Source: an uncultured Rhodospirillales bacterium (GTDB taxonomy: Bacteria; Pseudomonadota; Alphaproteobacteria; Kiloniellales; Kiloniellaceae). From it: a DNA stretch of 42,915 nt. The notes beneath the pieces were generated by a model that saw only the letters and a list, made by a program, of their open reading frames with translations, did no database searches and was not told the origin of the DNA. Each line of letters starts with the position of its first letter. Within the stretch, counting starts at the first letter, position 1. Positions 18,424 through 27,418 of this stretch are shown in pieces. The stretch covers positions 1 to 42,915 of the forward strand of contig CAJXUS010000037.1 of NCBI GenBank assembly GCA_913060675.1. The letters are read 5' to 3'. The translations under genes were made by a program, and so were the position numbers.

Positions 18424-19296
18424 TTGGCACTATTACCTCCTTTGGATTGGTTGAAGACTTTTGAAGCTTCGGCCCGTCACGAAAATTTCACTGAAGCAGG
18501 GCTTGAACTTGGATTGACGCAAGCAGCCGTCAGTCAGCAAATGCGTAAACTGGAATCTCATCTCAGAGTGACTTTGTTTCATCGTTTAGCTCGGGGAGTA
18601 GAGCTCACGGCTGAAGGGGATGCTTATTTACCATCAGTTAGGTCTTCTTTGAATGCTTTGGCGCGTAGTACCGAGGACCTTTTTGGCAAAAAAGGAAGTA
18701 TGGTAATTACAATTGCTTGTCCTTCCTCTATTGCTGCCCTTTGGTTAGTGCCTAGGCTGAAATGGATAAGAGAAGCCCGCCCGAATATCTCACTTTCAAT
18801 TTCTGCAATCCATCGACCTGCCGACTATGAGGCGATTAATGCTGATATTGAGATCCGCTTTGGGACCGGTACATGGGAGGGGAAAATTGCAACCCACCTT
18901 TTTTCCGAAGTACTCTCCCCAGTCTGTTCTCCTGAACTCGCCAAGGAAATTGTCGAGGGTAATTGGCAAAAACTCCCCTGTATCCGCTTGGCTGGCCGCC
19001 GGAGTGGATGGTCAGAATGGGCTATTGAAGCCCAGACATCCCCGCCAAGGAAAACTGCTGTTCGTTTTGATAGTTTTAATACCGCGTTGGATGCTGCCAA
19101 AGCTGGGGTAGGGGTATTGTTGGCGTCGCTGCCGCTTAGCAAACTGGCGCTGGCAGAAAAAGAGGTGTTGCGGCTTTCTCCTATTGAGCTGGCAATGCCA
19201 AGTGGTAACTGGCTGGTTCGAAGCCCTGAAGTGAAAATGCGCGCAGATATTGAAGAAGTGTGCCGTTTGATTTCTCATTCAGTCACTAGTTTTTAG
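18424..19296 (+). CDS. LysR-family transcriptional regulator (GcvA-like), probable regulator of tmpAB
   Basis: This 290-residue regulator has an N-terminal winged helix (LDWLKTFEASARHENFTEAG, then LTQAAVSQQMRKLE as the recognition region) and a LysR substrate-binding domain from about residue 90 (SMVITIACPSSIAALWLVPRL). The helix-turn-helix resembles GcvA/AmpR-type members. The frame opens at a TTG at 18400, but the TTG at 18424 is preferred: AGGAAG lies 7 bases upstream and the N terminus (ALLPPLDWLKTFEA) then matches the family. It is divergent from the TmpA-like gene, the usual arrangement for a regulator of the adjacent operon; the inducer may be the phosphonate. Confidence 0.88.
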   Translation: MALLPPLDWLKTFEASARHENFTEAGLELGLTQAAVSQQMRKLESHLRVTLFHRLARGVELTAEGDAYLPSVRSSLNALARSTEDLFGKKGSMVITIACPSSIAALWLVPRLKWIREARPNISLSISAIHRPADYEAINADIEIRFGTGTWEGKIATHLFSEVLSPVCSPELAKEIVEGNWQKLPCIRLAGRRSGWSEWAIEAQTSPPRKTAVRFDSFNTALDAAKAGVGVLLASLPLSKLALAEKEVLRLSPIELAMPSGNWLVRSPEVKMRADIEEVCRLISHSVTSF

Positions 19297-19388
19297 AAAT
19301 AGCATCCAAAGAAATATCTGGCCCCCAGTTTCTTATCTAGCTTTTCTTGACGCCCAATTTTAAAAGGAGTAATCACACTATGTCTTGT

Positions 19389-19465
19389 GGCGGAGTAGCT
19401 CAGCTGGTTAGAGCAGCGGAATCATAATCCGCGTGTCGGGGGTTCAAGTCCCTCCTCCGCTACCA
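19389..19465 (+). tRNA. Elongator tRNA-Met (CAU), copy 2
   Basis: Identical over all 77 bases, including CCA, to the copy at 10181-10257 and in the same orientation. The five bases before each copy (CTTGT) also match. Downstream, CAAAAAA-CCTTG-CAAT-CTG can still be aligned with the terminator region of copy 1, but the second arm of that hairpin has been lost here. The upstream region has TTGACG at 19347 with only a poor -10, so expression may be weaker than for copy 1. Confidence 0.96.
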
Positions 19466-19617
19466 AGTTTCCAAAAAAACCTTGATGTCAATCTGCTTGC
19501 TATCGAATTAGCGAGCCCAAACTTGTATTCGGTTTCACATACTTATTTGGCTATTTCATTTATCTAAATCATCATTTATGGTTTTGTAAATTTTGGTTTT
19601 CTCTTGTGGTAGCTGTA

Positions 19618-21663
19618 ATGAATAAATTTATTCTTGTTTGTATTTTAAGCTCATTTTTATCTTTAACAGCCTTTGCTCAGGGAACATTGGAAACAGCCAA
19701 AAAGGCTTATGATAACGAAGAATATCGAGCATCATTTGAACAATTTCTTCCTCTTGCAGAAGACGGTAATGCTGAGGCGCAATACTATATCGGGAGATTG
19801 TATAGAAATGGTGAGGGTGTCGCCCAAGATTATACTACAGCTTTTGAGTGGTTTTCCAAAAGCGCTGAACAGGAATTTTCCCGCTCTCAAACAAATATAG
19901 CTTATGTGTACGAAAAAGGTTTATTGGGAGAAATCGACTATCAAAAAGCACTTGAATGGTACAGCAAGGCTGCTGACCATGATAATACTTATGCACTTAA
20001 TGCCATTGGTCTGTTCTATGAAAATGCTTATGGCGTGGAGCAAGATTATCAAATTGCAATGGAGTGGTATTTAAAGTCGGCAGAGCTCAAGTTTATCGAC
20101 GCTTTTTATAACATTGGGTACCTCTATGAAGAAGGCTTGGGCGTAGAAAAAGACAATGCTCAAGCGTTTACTTATTATAATCGAGCCGCTGAGCAGGGGC
20201 ATGACTATGCGCAACTAAATCTTGGATATATGTATGACTTTGGTCAGGGCCGAGATCGTGACCCGGAACTTGCAATGAAATGGTATTTGAAAGCGGCACA
20301 ACAAGGGGTTTCTGCAGCACAAAACAATCTTGCCCTATTTTATAAAAACGGGGATGGGACGGCGACTAATATCCCTGAAGCAATATCCTGGTTCGAAAAA
20401 GCAGTAGAGCAAAAAAACTCTTATGCAATGGTAAACCTGGGAGATATTTACGAAAATGGCACTGATGTAACACAGGATTTCAACAAGGCATTCGAGCTCT
20501 ATAGTAACGCGGCTGAAATAGATAATTATCCCGGAGCTCAATTTAACCTTGGAAACATATATCAACATGGTTTGGGACGGCCTATTGATATAGAAAAAGC
20601 ACGGGAATGGTTTGCGAAAGCAGCTGATCAAGATGATACAGATGCCCAGTATAGACTGGCACATATGCATTTAGATGGTGACTTTGGCGCAGTTGATTAT
20701 ACGGCAGCCTTCAATTTGTTTAATCAAGCCGCAAGTTTAGGGGATGATGATGCCCAAACTTGGCTTGGTATTTTATATGAAAATGGAGATGGAGTTGAAC
20801 AAGACTACACCCAAGCCTTGGAATGGTACCTAAAGGCTGCCAACCAAAATAATTCATATGCATTAAAAGACCTGGGACAGCTTTATCAATACGGTAAGGG
20901 GGTGCCTCAAGATTATAACAAAGCATTTGAGTATTATTCCAGGTCTGCAGACTTAGGCTCGCCTGCCGGGCAATTTTATCTTGCACTTATGTATGATGAA
21001 GGATTTGGTCGTAACAGGGATCCAGAACGAGCCGCAGAATGGTATTTAAAAGCCGCTGAGCAGGGCGATGAGGTTGCACAGAATAATTTGGGAGTATTAT
21101 ATGAATATGGGGATGGTGTTCCTCTAGATTACCGTAAGTCACTATTTTGGTACCAAAAATCCGTAGATCAAAAATACGACCTTGCCGAAGAAAATATGGG
21201 GTTGATGTTTTACTTTGGGCAGGGTGTGAAAAGGAATTACTTTAAAGCCTTTGAATATTTTACTCTCTCTGCCGACCAGGGGAATCCAAGTGCACAGTAT
21301 AACCTGGGAATATTGTATGAGAGCGGTGAGGGGACATACCCTAACCAAGAAAAAGCTTTTGCTTTATATTTAAAAGCGGCTAGGCAAGATTCAGTGAATG
21401 CAGCGAATAGTCTGGCACAGTTGTATCTTGAAGGGCGTGGAACAAAGAAGAATTATGATGAAGCCTTTCGGTGGTTTAAATTTGCTGCCGATAAAGAAGA
21501 TATGGGATCCCAGTACAGTGTCGGCATGCTCTATCTTAAAGGTGATGGTGTCGAGCGAGATTTTGAGCAGGCTGAGAATTATCTCCAAAAGGCCTTGGAC
21601 CAAGGGCATGAAGATGCTTACTCTAGTTTGTTACTCGTACAAACACTCAGAATTTTTGACTAA
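19618..21663 (+). CDS. Exported Sel1-like repeat protein with 17 repeats
   Basis: The 681-residue product has a signal peptide (NKFILVCILSSFLSLTAFA-Q), then about 17 consecutive 36-residue Sel1-like repeats of the form AQ..LG.LYE.G.GV.QDY..A..WY.KAA.Q. It is probably periplasmic and used for protein-protein contact; related proteins act in envelope stress, development or symbiosis, but no specific role can be read here. A GTG at 19606 would add four residues; the ATG at 19618 fits the signal peptide better. The repeats form a higher-order pattern with a period of seven, which points to a past block duplication. It lies 152 bases after tRNA-Met copy 2 and is convergent with the multicopper oxidase. 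Confidence 0.9.
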   Translation: MNKFILVCILSSFLSLTAFAQGTLETAKKAYDNEEYRASFEQFLPLAEDGNAEAQYYIGRLYRNGEGVAQDYTTAFEWFSKSAEQEFSRSQTNIAYVYEKGLLGEIDYQKALEWYSKAADHDNTYALNAIGLFYENAYGVEQDYQIAMEWYLKSAELKFIDAFYNIGYLYEEGLGVEKDNAQAFTYYNRAAEQGHDYAQLNLGYMYDFGQGRDRDPELAMKWYLKAAQQGVSAAQNNLALFYKNGDGTATNIPEAISWFEKAVEQKNSYAMVNLGDIYENGTDVTQDFNKAFELYSNAAEIDNYPGAQFNLGNIYQHGLGRPIDIEKAREWFAKAADQDDTDAQYRLAHMHLDGDFGAVDYTAAFNLFNQAASLGDDDAQTWLGILYENGDGVEQDYTQALEWYLKAANQNNSYALKDLGQLYQYGKGVPQDYNKAFEYYSRSADLGSPAGQFYLALMYDEGFGRNRDPERAAEWYLKAAEQGDEVAQNNLGVLYEYGDGVPLDYRKSLFWYQKSVDQKYDLAEENMGLMFYFGQGVKRNYFKAFEYFTLSADQGNPSAQYNLGILYESGEGTYPNQEKAFALYLKAARQDSVNAANSLAQLYLEGRGTKKNYDEAFRWFKFAADKEDMGSQYSVGMLYLKGDGVERDFEQAENYLQKALDQGHEDAYSSLLLVQTLRIFD

Positions 21664-21684
21664 GTTTACTCCTTGGGAAAAACA

Positions 21685-23070
21685 TTAGCTAATCCGTATA
21701 AAGCTGCTCATCCCGGTTTTTTGATGCTCGATGATATGGCAATGCAACAGCCAATCTCCCGGGTTGTCTGCGACAAAGGCAACGTCCATGCGCTCATCTG
21801 GTAAGACGAGGGCTGTATCGGTGATAAAGGGATCTATCTTCCGTTTATTCGATTTTAGAAGCGTAAATGACAGTCCATGCAGATGGATGGGGTGGGTATG
21901 CGGTGTTCGGTTCCTGAAACTGAATATATAGCTTTTCCCGAGTTTGAGCTCTGCAAGAGGCTCCATGGGATCGGGAGAGACACCCAGCCAGGATTTCCGA
22001 TTTATGGCCCAGAAGGAAAAACCGATAGTGCCACAGAAGCCGTTCTTGGGGGCTGATTCTGCTGTCGCTGTGAACTCAAAGGGAATGTACTCGGCATTTT
22101 CGAGATCAGGTATCGGAACGGGGTTTTCCGGCAGAGGTTTCAAATCTCTGATGTCACGTTTGAGAGATGAACCTTTTGCTTTTAAAGTAGCGACCGTCCA
22201 TGACTTTGATGATGACGAATTGATCAACGCGACTTCTTGGCCTTCTTCATCAGGCATGCGAATAGCAAGATCAATCCTCTGCCCAGGGCCAACATTTTGG
22301 TGATTTAGGTCGAAGTGCTTTGGAACGGGATATCCATCTAACGCTATTACAGTTGCCTTGGCTCCCTTGGTCATAAGCTTAAAAATACGGGTAACGTCAG
22401 TTACGGCGGCACGAAGCCTGATATTGCCGCCACTGGGAACTTCGTAAGTCGGGTTTTCTTCCCAATTGGCGGTTTTTATGGTACCGAATGTACCTGCGCG
22501 GGCGCTTTTTCGCGCTTTATAAAGGTTGATAAACTGGCCATCTGATCCTAAGCGCCAGTCTCTGAGGTTCAGGGATATATCGGCATCAAAATCCGGGGTG
22601 TCTTTTTCATCAACGATCAGAAGTCCGGTGAGCCCATAACTCATTTGCTCGAGGGTATTGCAATGGGGATGGTACCAAAATGTTCCCGCATCCGGTGGGG
22701 TGAAAACGTAATCGAAAGTTTCGTCTTCATAAACATAAGGTTGGGTTAGAAAGGGAACCCCGTCCATTGCATTGGGAAGCCGTAAACCGTGCCAATGAAT
22801 TGTGGTTGCTTCAGGAAGTTTATTCTCCAACCTGACATGAAAAGGTTCGCCTTGTTTTGCCCTTAAGACAGGAGGCGGACCCATCTGATTATAGGAGAAT
22901 ATATTTTTGGTCGGCTGGTTCTTGTGGAGCGAAAACTCGGTAACTGAAGGCCGAAGAACTAAATTTGGCGTGGCACTTGCCTGCGAGGCTAGAAAACCGA
23001 GCGAGCCGCCACCAAGAACGGTTGAGCCACTAATTAGGGAGTTTTTGAGAAAGCTTCGACGAGTTTGCAT
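21685..23070 (-). CDS. Tat-exported multicopper oxidase
   Basis: This is a 461-residue multicopper oxidase with a twin-arginine signal (QTRRSFLKNS...LGFLASQASA), so it is exported folded to the periplasm. All copper motifs are present: HWHGLRLP and WYHPHCNT in the first cupredoxin domain, HTHPIHLHG and LHCHIIEHQKTGM in the last. The Cys-His-x3-His with axial Met gives a complete type 1 site and trinuclear centre. Likely activities are oxidation of Cu(I), phenols or metals with reduction of O2 to water. It is not clearly CueO, as no Met-rich insertion is seen. The ATG at 23070 is used; a GTG at 23073 is one codon longer. It diverges from the solute-binding protein gene. Confidence 0.9.
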   Translation of the reverse strand: MQTRRSFLKNSLISGSTVLGGGSLGFLASQASATPNLVLRPSVTEFSLHKNQPTKNIFSYNQMGPPPVLRAKQGEPFHVRLENKLPEATTIHWHGLRLPNAMDGVPFLTQPYVYEDETFDYVFTPPDAGTFWYHPHCNTLEQMSYGLTGLLIVDEKDTPDFDADISLNLRDWRLGSDGQFINLYKARKSARAGTFGTIKTANWEENPTYEVPSGGNIRLRAAVTDVTRIFKLMTKGAKATVIALDGYPVPKHFDLNHQNVGPGQRIDLAIRMPDEEGQEVALINSSSSKSWTVATLKAKGSSLKRDIRDLKPLPENPVPIPDLENAEYIPFEFTATAESAPKNGFCGTIGFSFWAINRKSWLGVSPDPMEPLAELKLGKSYIFSFRNRTPHTHPIHLHGLSFTLLKSNKRKIDPFITDTALVLPDERMDVAFVADNPGDWLLHCHIIEHQKTGMSSFIRIS

Positions 23071-23321
23071 CACACCGACAACAGTTAAATTATGGGTTAC
23101 TAGAATATGGGTTTATGAACGGTAAGTTCTGGATAAAGCAGTATTATTATCTCAGAATCAAGTCAAAGCGAATGAACGTCTTTTTGTACGCCTAGTTTAT
23201 GAAAATGAACAGGTATGTGAACGTTAACTTTTTTGAGATATAATGACAGCGGCACTGAATAAATTCGGTTAGCTTTTATGTATTTGTAAAGAACGAGACA
23301 ATTGGCAAATTCACGGAGCTA

Positions 23322-23341
23322 ATTTCCTTTATTAAGGAAAT
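23322..23341 (+). promoter_or_regulatory. Hairpin enclosing the Shine-Dalgarno of the solute-binding protein gene
   Basis: ATTTCCTT (23322-23329) pairs perfectly with AAGGAAAT (23334-23341) around a TATT loop. The right arm contains the AAGGA ribosome binding site six bases before the ATG at 23345, so folding would hide it from the ribosome. This fits translational control or an RNA thermometer. Confidence 0.6.
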
Positions 23342-23344
23342 AAA

Positions 23345-24175
23345 ATGAAGTTGGTTTCCTTTCTTGTATTATTTTTATCATTAACAACATTTTTCACGAC
23401 CTCACATGCTGTCGAATTTGTTGTCGATCCCAAAATTACGAATACAGGACCGATCATTAAATTGGCCACCTCGGATCTTTCAAAAGAAAAACTGGTCGCA
23501 GTTAAAGGGGGAATGATTGATTGGGATCGGCCCGGTATCCGGATAGAACAACTCCGCAAAGTTGCTGAAATGGTTGGTGTACGTTTTGCATACTCACGAT
23601 TACCCTGGCTTCGGGCTTTAAAGGTAACTCAAGATGGCAAAAGTGATGCAGTATTTGTAACAGGATACACTGTAGAACGGACTGAGTGGGGGGCGTATCC
23701 TTTTCGCGATAACGTGATAAATAGAGATAAGGCCCTATCCAAGGTAACTTACTGGCTTTATATCACACGCGACGGTCCAGTTATATGGGATGGAGAAAAA
23801 CTGTCTGGTTCTTCTATTGTCATCGGTGGTGGTGTTGGCGATTATATGTCAAAAAAATTAAAAGACGAAGGGTACAACGTCATTGAAGTCGGCACTTATG
23901 AACAGTTAGCTGCGATGTTAGAAAAAGGCCGCATTGATGCTGTTATTGGCTTTCGGACACTCATCGACCAATTTATAGCCGAAAGACCTTCCGCTTACCC
24001 AAGCATTGTTCGGCATCCAATTCCGTTACAAGTAACTGATGGTTACTTAGTTTTTTCCAAAAAATCATATTCAGTAAAGCACGAAATTATTGAAAAAATC
24101 TGGAGTGCTATAGGTCAGTTATGGGAAGACGGCACCATGAATAGGCTTTTTGAAAAGTATGAGGAAAAGAACTAA
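23345..24175 (+). CDS. Periplasmic solute-binding protein, SBP_bac_3-like
   Basis: The 276-residue protein has a signal peptide (KLVSFLVLFLSLTTFFTTS, cleavage near SHA-V). The mature part has the extracellular solute-binding protein family 3 layout: LRKVAEMVGVRFAYSRLPWLRALK near residue 76, DAVFVTGYTVER, then EQLAAMLEKGRIDAVIGF near residue 190 and a C-terminal IWSAIGQLWEDGTMNRLFEKY. No permease or ATPase gene is nearby, so it is an orphan, either serving a distant ABC transporter or acting as a sensor. The ligand is unknown. It diverges from the multicopper oxidase gene over ~270 bases, and its ribosome binding site lies in a hairpin. Confidence 0.8.
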   Translation: MKLVSFLVLFLSLTTFFTTSHAVEFVVDPKITNTGPIIKLATSDLSKEKLVAVKGGMIDWDRPGIRIEQLRKVAEMVGVRFAYSRLPWLRALKVTQDGKSDAVFVTGYTVERTEWGAYPFRDNVINRDKALSKVTYWLYITRDGPVIWDGEKLSGSSIVIGGGVGDYMSKKLKDEGYNVIEVGTYEQLAAMLEKGRIDAVIGFRTLIDQFIAERPSAYPSIVRHPIPLQVTDGYLVFSKKSYSVKHEIIEKIWSAIGQLWEDGTMNRLFEKYEEKN

Positions 24176-24447
24176 GTCGCCATTTTAAACCGCCTCCGAT
24201 GGAAGTTATTCCACTCACCAAATAAATATTGTCATAGCCTTACTGCAGAGGGGGGGTTACTGACTTAATCCTTGTCGCCCCCTCATGCCGACCTAAAAGT
24301 GGTAAATCTTTGTTGTTTCAAGATATCTTTCGGATCAAACTTTGTTAATTGATATTTTTTTAAGATCTGTTGAGGGGAAAGTTGCGTACAATCGGATCAA
24401 CTTAGGCTTTAATGTTTCTGAAATAGGGCTTGCTTAGGAAATGATGG

Positions 24448-25587
24448 ATGAGTGATTTTGAAGTGGCGGAATTCCAATCCCGTCTTGAGCGGGCGCAAAT
24501 CGCCATGCATGCAGATAATATCGATGCCCTGTTCTTTTGTACCGAGGCAGAAATTCGTTATTTCACTGGATTTCGGACGCTTTTTTGGCATAGCCCGACA
24601 CGGCCTTGGTACTTAATTGTCCCGCAAAAAGGCGTACCCATAGCTGTTATTCCCGGCATTGGTGCCGAGCTTATGGGCAAAACATGGATTAAAGACATTC
24701 GCACATGGTCTTCGCCCCATCCAACTGACGATGGCGTTGGTTTACTGGTAAAAGCCCTAAGGGGATATTCTCGCGTAGGCATGCCAATGGGGAGTGAGGC
24801 AAGCCTTAGGATGCCTCTGTTGGATTTCGAGAAGGTTCGGTCTTCTTGTGAGGCAGAATTTGTCGATTGTACGCCAATCGTTAAGTCGCTTCGAATGATC
24901 AAGTCAGACGCCGAAATAGAATTAATACGCAGTATCTGCGAGATCGGCAGTCTAGCGTTTTCCTGTGCAGGTTCTCTCTTCTCTCATGGGCAACCTCTGA
25001 ATGAGGTATTTCGCGCCTTCAAAATCGCTTTGCTCCAGCATGGGGCTGAAGATGTTCCTTATCTTGTTGGTGCTGCAGGGGCAGGCGGATATGGAGATGT
25101 GATCTCTCCCCCGACAAGTACCCCCCTTAGGGAGGGTGATGTCTTGATGTTGGATACTGGCGCCACCTTGCAAGGATATTTCTGTGACTTCGACCGAAAT
25201 TTTGCCATTGGCCAAGTTAATGACGATGCCAAGGTTGGTTATAAAAGATTATGGGACGCAACAGAAGTTGGACTGGCCCATGCGCGATCTGGTGTGACCT
25301 GTAGTAACTTGTTTCAGGCGATGCATAATTCTCTTGGAGCATGCACATCTGATGTTGGCCGTTATGGTCATGGTTTGGGGATGCAGTTAACAGAGTGGCC
25401 GTCGATTAGTGCACATGATGAAACCGAATTGAAACCAGGCATGGTGATGACCTTAGAACCAAGTTTGACGATATCTGAAGGCAAAATGATGGTGCATGAA
25501 GAAAACATTCTGATTACCGAGGATAAACCGATACTTCTGACCAAGCGTGCTGAGCCTGAGTTACCTATCCTCTCGGAATTATCATGA
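24448..25587 (+). CDS. M24-family metallohydrolase (Xaa-Pro peptidase / ectoine hydrolase type)
   Basis: The 379-residue protein has the creatinase N-terminal domain (residues ~8-140) and the pita-bread M24 catalytic domain. Dinuclear-metal ligands are seen in order: Asp in MLDTGA, Asp in CDFDRNF, His in GHGLGMQ, Glu in LEPSL and Glu in HEENILI. The family includes Xaa-Pro dipeptidases, creatinase, DMSP lyase DddP and ectoine hydrolase DoeA/EutD. The last four bases overlap the next gene (ATGA), which encodes an Asp/Glu-racemase-family protein. That pairing resembles the eutD-eutA pair of ectoine use, but no other ectoine gene is present, so I leave the substrate open. Confidence 0.85.
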   Translation: MSDFEVAEFQSRLERAQIAMHADNIDALFFCTEAEIRYFTGFRTLFWHSPTRPWYLIVPQKGVPIAVIPGIGAELMGKTWIKDIRTWSSPHPTDDGVGLLVKALRGYSRVGMPMGSEASLRMPLLDFEKVRSSCEAEFVDCTPIVKSLRMIKSDAEIELIRSICEIGSLAFSCAGSLFSHGQPLNEVFRAFKIALLQHGAEDVPYLVGAAGAGGYGDVISPPTSTPLREGDVLMLDTGATLQGYFCDFDRNFAIGQVNDDAKVGYKRLWDATEVGLAHARSGVTCSNLFQAMHNSLGACTSDVGRYGHGLGMQLTEWPSISAHDETELKPGMVMTLEPSLTISEGKMMVHEENILITEDKPILLTKRAEPELPILSELS

Positions 25588-26327
25588 AACTTAACTTCGA
25601 TATTGATCAGGTAAGTGCGGCGCGAGCCAGCCTTGGCTTGATTGTTTTGCAGGCTGATGAAACGCTTGAAAACGAACTGCGTTTGGTGCTGCAAGATCCA
25701 AGTATTGCACTTTACCACACCCGTATTCCAAGTCACCCCAACGTGACGAAAGAAACTTTGGCCCAAATGGCGCGAGACCTTCCCGCTGCGGCAGGGCTGC
25801 TTCCCAAAAATACTTCATTTGATGCTATTGGATACGCCTGTACTTCTGGGGCGACAGTGATTGGACAAAAAGTTGTTGCTGATAAAGTTCATGAACACCA
25901 CCCCGGTGTGGCAGTCACCGATCCGATCACTGCCGTCATTGCAGGGTGCCGGGCGTTAGGGGTGACGAAATTGGGGTTTTTGACCCCTTATGTGCCAGAA
26001 GTTTCTGAAGCCATGCGCGAATTATTGGAAGACAATGGTCTCGAAGTCACGGGGTTTGGCTCTTTTGAACAGGAGCAAGAAAAGGTTGTCTCGCGGATTT
26101 CTGAAGCATCAACGTTGGATGCCATCGTTAAAGTTGGACAATCGTCAGAGTGTGACGCCGTTTTTGTTTCCTGTACAAACTTACGTACTTTCGGAATTCT
26201 GGCAGAGGCAGAGAAAATTCTTGGAAAGCCTGTGATATCGAGTAATTTGGCGCTGCTTTGGCATCTTATGCGTTTAGCTGGAGTTAAAGGGCGCGCTTCA
26301 GCTCCTGGTCTTCTTTTTAACGTATAA
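25584..26327 (+). CDS. Asp/Glu racemase superfamily protein (maleate isomerase / EutA-like)
   Basis: The 247-residue protein belongs to the Asp/Glu racemase fold in the maleate cis-trans isomerase / arylmalonate decarboxylase group. Two catalytic cysteines sit in symmetric motifs: YACTSGAT near residue 87 and VSCTNLRT near residue 195; both are needed in racemases and maleate isomerases. AVTDPITAVIAG and KLGFLTPYVPEV also fit. It overlaps the M24 gene by four bases and is therefore translationally coupled, which implies a shared pathway. EutA of ectoine utilisation is one related possibility. A hydantoin racemase role seems less likely. Confidence 0.8.
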   Translation: MKLNFDIDQVSAARASLGLIVLQADETLENELRLVLQDPSIALYHTRIPSHPNVTKETLAQMARDLPAAAGLLPKNTSFDAIGYACTSGATVIGQKVVADKVHEHHPGVAVTDPITAVIAGCRALGVTKLGFLTPYVPEVSEAMRELLEDNGLEVTGFGSFEQEQEKVVSRISEASTLDAIVKVGQSSECDAVFVSCTNLRTFGILAEAEKILGKPVISSNLALLWHLMRLAGVKGRASAPGLLFNV

Positions 26328-26365
26328 GAAGTTCAGTTTGAAATGCCTTAAGATGAAGGGGGCAA

Positions 26366-26815
26366 TCAGGCACTGTCTTTGGAATCCATGATGATTGTGA
26401 CCGGACCGTCGTTGAGAAGGCGGACATCCATATGAGCCCCAAACACTCCTTTCTTCACGACCAAACCTTCATTCTGCAAAGACTTGCACAGAAGTTCATA
26501 CAGCCTTTCGCCTTCAGAGGGCGTGGCGGCAGCTGAAAATCCAGGCCTGTTACCCTTTTTCCAATTGGCGGCGAGGGTAAATTGGCTCACCACGAGAACT
26601 TCACCACCGATGTCCTGGACTGAAAGGTTCATTTTTTCGGCCGGGTCGGTGAAAATCCGCATCTTGCTGATTTTGCGTGCGAAGTATTGCGCCTCTTCAT
26701 CGCTATCTCCGTGTTCTGCACAAATCAGAACCAAGAGACCGTGTTCAATGGTTCCCGTAACGGTGCCATTTACCGTTACAGAAGCTTCTCGTACCCTTTG
26801 TAGAATAGCTCGCAT
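26366..26815 (-). CDS. dtd: D-aminoacyl-tRNA deacylase
   Basis: This 149-residue enzyme hydrolyses D-amino acids (and glycine mischarged on tRNA-Ala) from tRNA, a chirality-proofreading step. Signature motifs are MRAILQRVREASVTV at the start, VVSQFTLAANWKKGNRPGF near residue 75 and NDGPVTIIMDS near the end (the GPVT cis-proline region). The frame extends to a TTG at 26827, but the ATG at 26815 gives the universal MRA start. It follows the OsmC gene with a 4-base gap, so the two are probably cotranscribed. Confidence 0.95.
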   Translation of the reverse strand: MRAILQRVREASVTVNGTVTGTIEHGLLVLICAEHGDSDEEAQYFARKISKMRIFTDPAEKMNLSVQDIGGEVLVVSQFTLAANWKKGNRPGFSAAATPSEGERLYELLCKSLQNEGLVVKKGVFGAHMDVRLLNDGPVTIIMDSKDSA

Positions 26816-26819
26816 ATTT

Positions 26820-27233
26820 TTATTCAATCAGCTCGAAGCTGTGTGTTATTTCAGCTGCTTTGCCAAGCATGATTGAGGCGGAACAGTATTTATCCGCAGA
26901 AAGTTCTACCGCGCGTCCAACCTTCTTGTCATTTAGCCCTTCGCCTTTGACACGAAAATGTAGATGAATTTTGGTAAATACTTTAGGGTCGGTGTCAGCA
27001 CGCTCTGCTTCGACATCAACATCTACATCCTCAACGTTTTCTCGTCCTTTTTTGAGAATATGAACAACGTCATAAGCAGAGCATCCCCCCAAACCCATTA
27101 GTAACATTTCCATTGGACGAGGCCCGAGATTTCTTCCACCGCCTTCAATAGCGCCATCCATGACAACAGCATGGCCGGATCCGCTTTCCGCCATAAACGC
27201 AACATTTTCGATCCACTTGATACGTGTCTTCAT
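26820..27233 (-). CDS. OsmC-family peroxiredoxin-like protein
   Basis: The 137-residue protein has the OsmC/Ohr fold. The first redox cysteine lies in LMGLGGCSAYDVV near residue 55 and the second in DKYCSASIMLG near residue 116, the spacing expected for thiol-dependent reduction of organic hydroperoxides. It is closer to the YhfA/OsmC subgroup than to Ohr. The ATG at 27233 has TTGGAG about 10 bases upstream; a TTG at 27248 is less likely. It is the first gene of a small unit with dtd. Confidence 0.88.
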   Translation of the reverse strand: MKTRIKWIENVAFMAESGSGHAVVMDGAIEGGGRNLGPRPMEMLLMGLGGCSAYDVVHILKKGRENVEDVDVDVEAERADTDPKVFTKIHLHFRVKGEGLNDKKVGRAVELSADKYCSASIMLGKAAEITHSFELIE

Positions 27234-27374
27234 TCTTTGAAACTCCAAGAATATAGTTGTTTGCGCATAAAGTAGCTTTCCTTACCTGGTTACGGCAAGA
27301 GAAGAGGGCTACACAGTAGATATTTGGAGGTGGAAGATATCAGGGTGAGGCAAATAGAAGAGTGAGCAGATCAA

Positions 27375-27392
27375 GAACAATGGTTATTGTTC
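27375..27392 (-). terminator. Hairpin downstream of a PAS_5 gene
   Basis: GAACAAT (27375-27381) pairs with ATTGTTC (27386-27392) around GGTT, 27 bases beyond the stop of the minus-strand PAS_5 gene. No clear T-run follows, so it is only a possible terminator or an operator-like dyad. Confidence 0.4.
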
Positions 27393-27418
27393 ATACTTAA
27401 AGCACAAGTGAGAATGCC

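Noticed and set aside
24248..24284. GAGGGGG / CCCCCTC hairpin after the solute-binding protein gene as a terminator
   Set aside because: The loop is 23 bases and no T-run follows, so terminator function is not supported.
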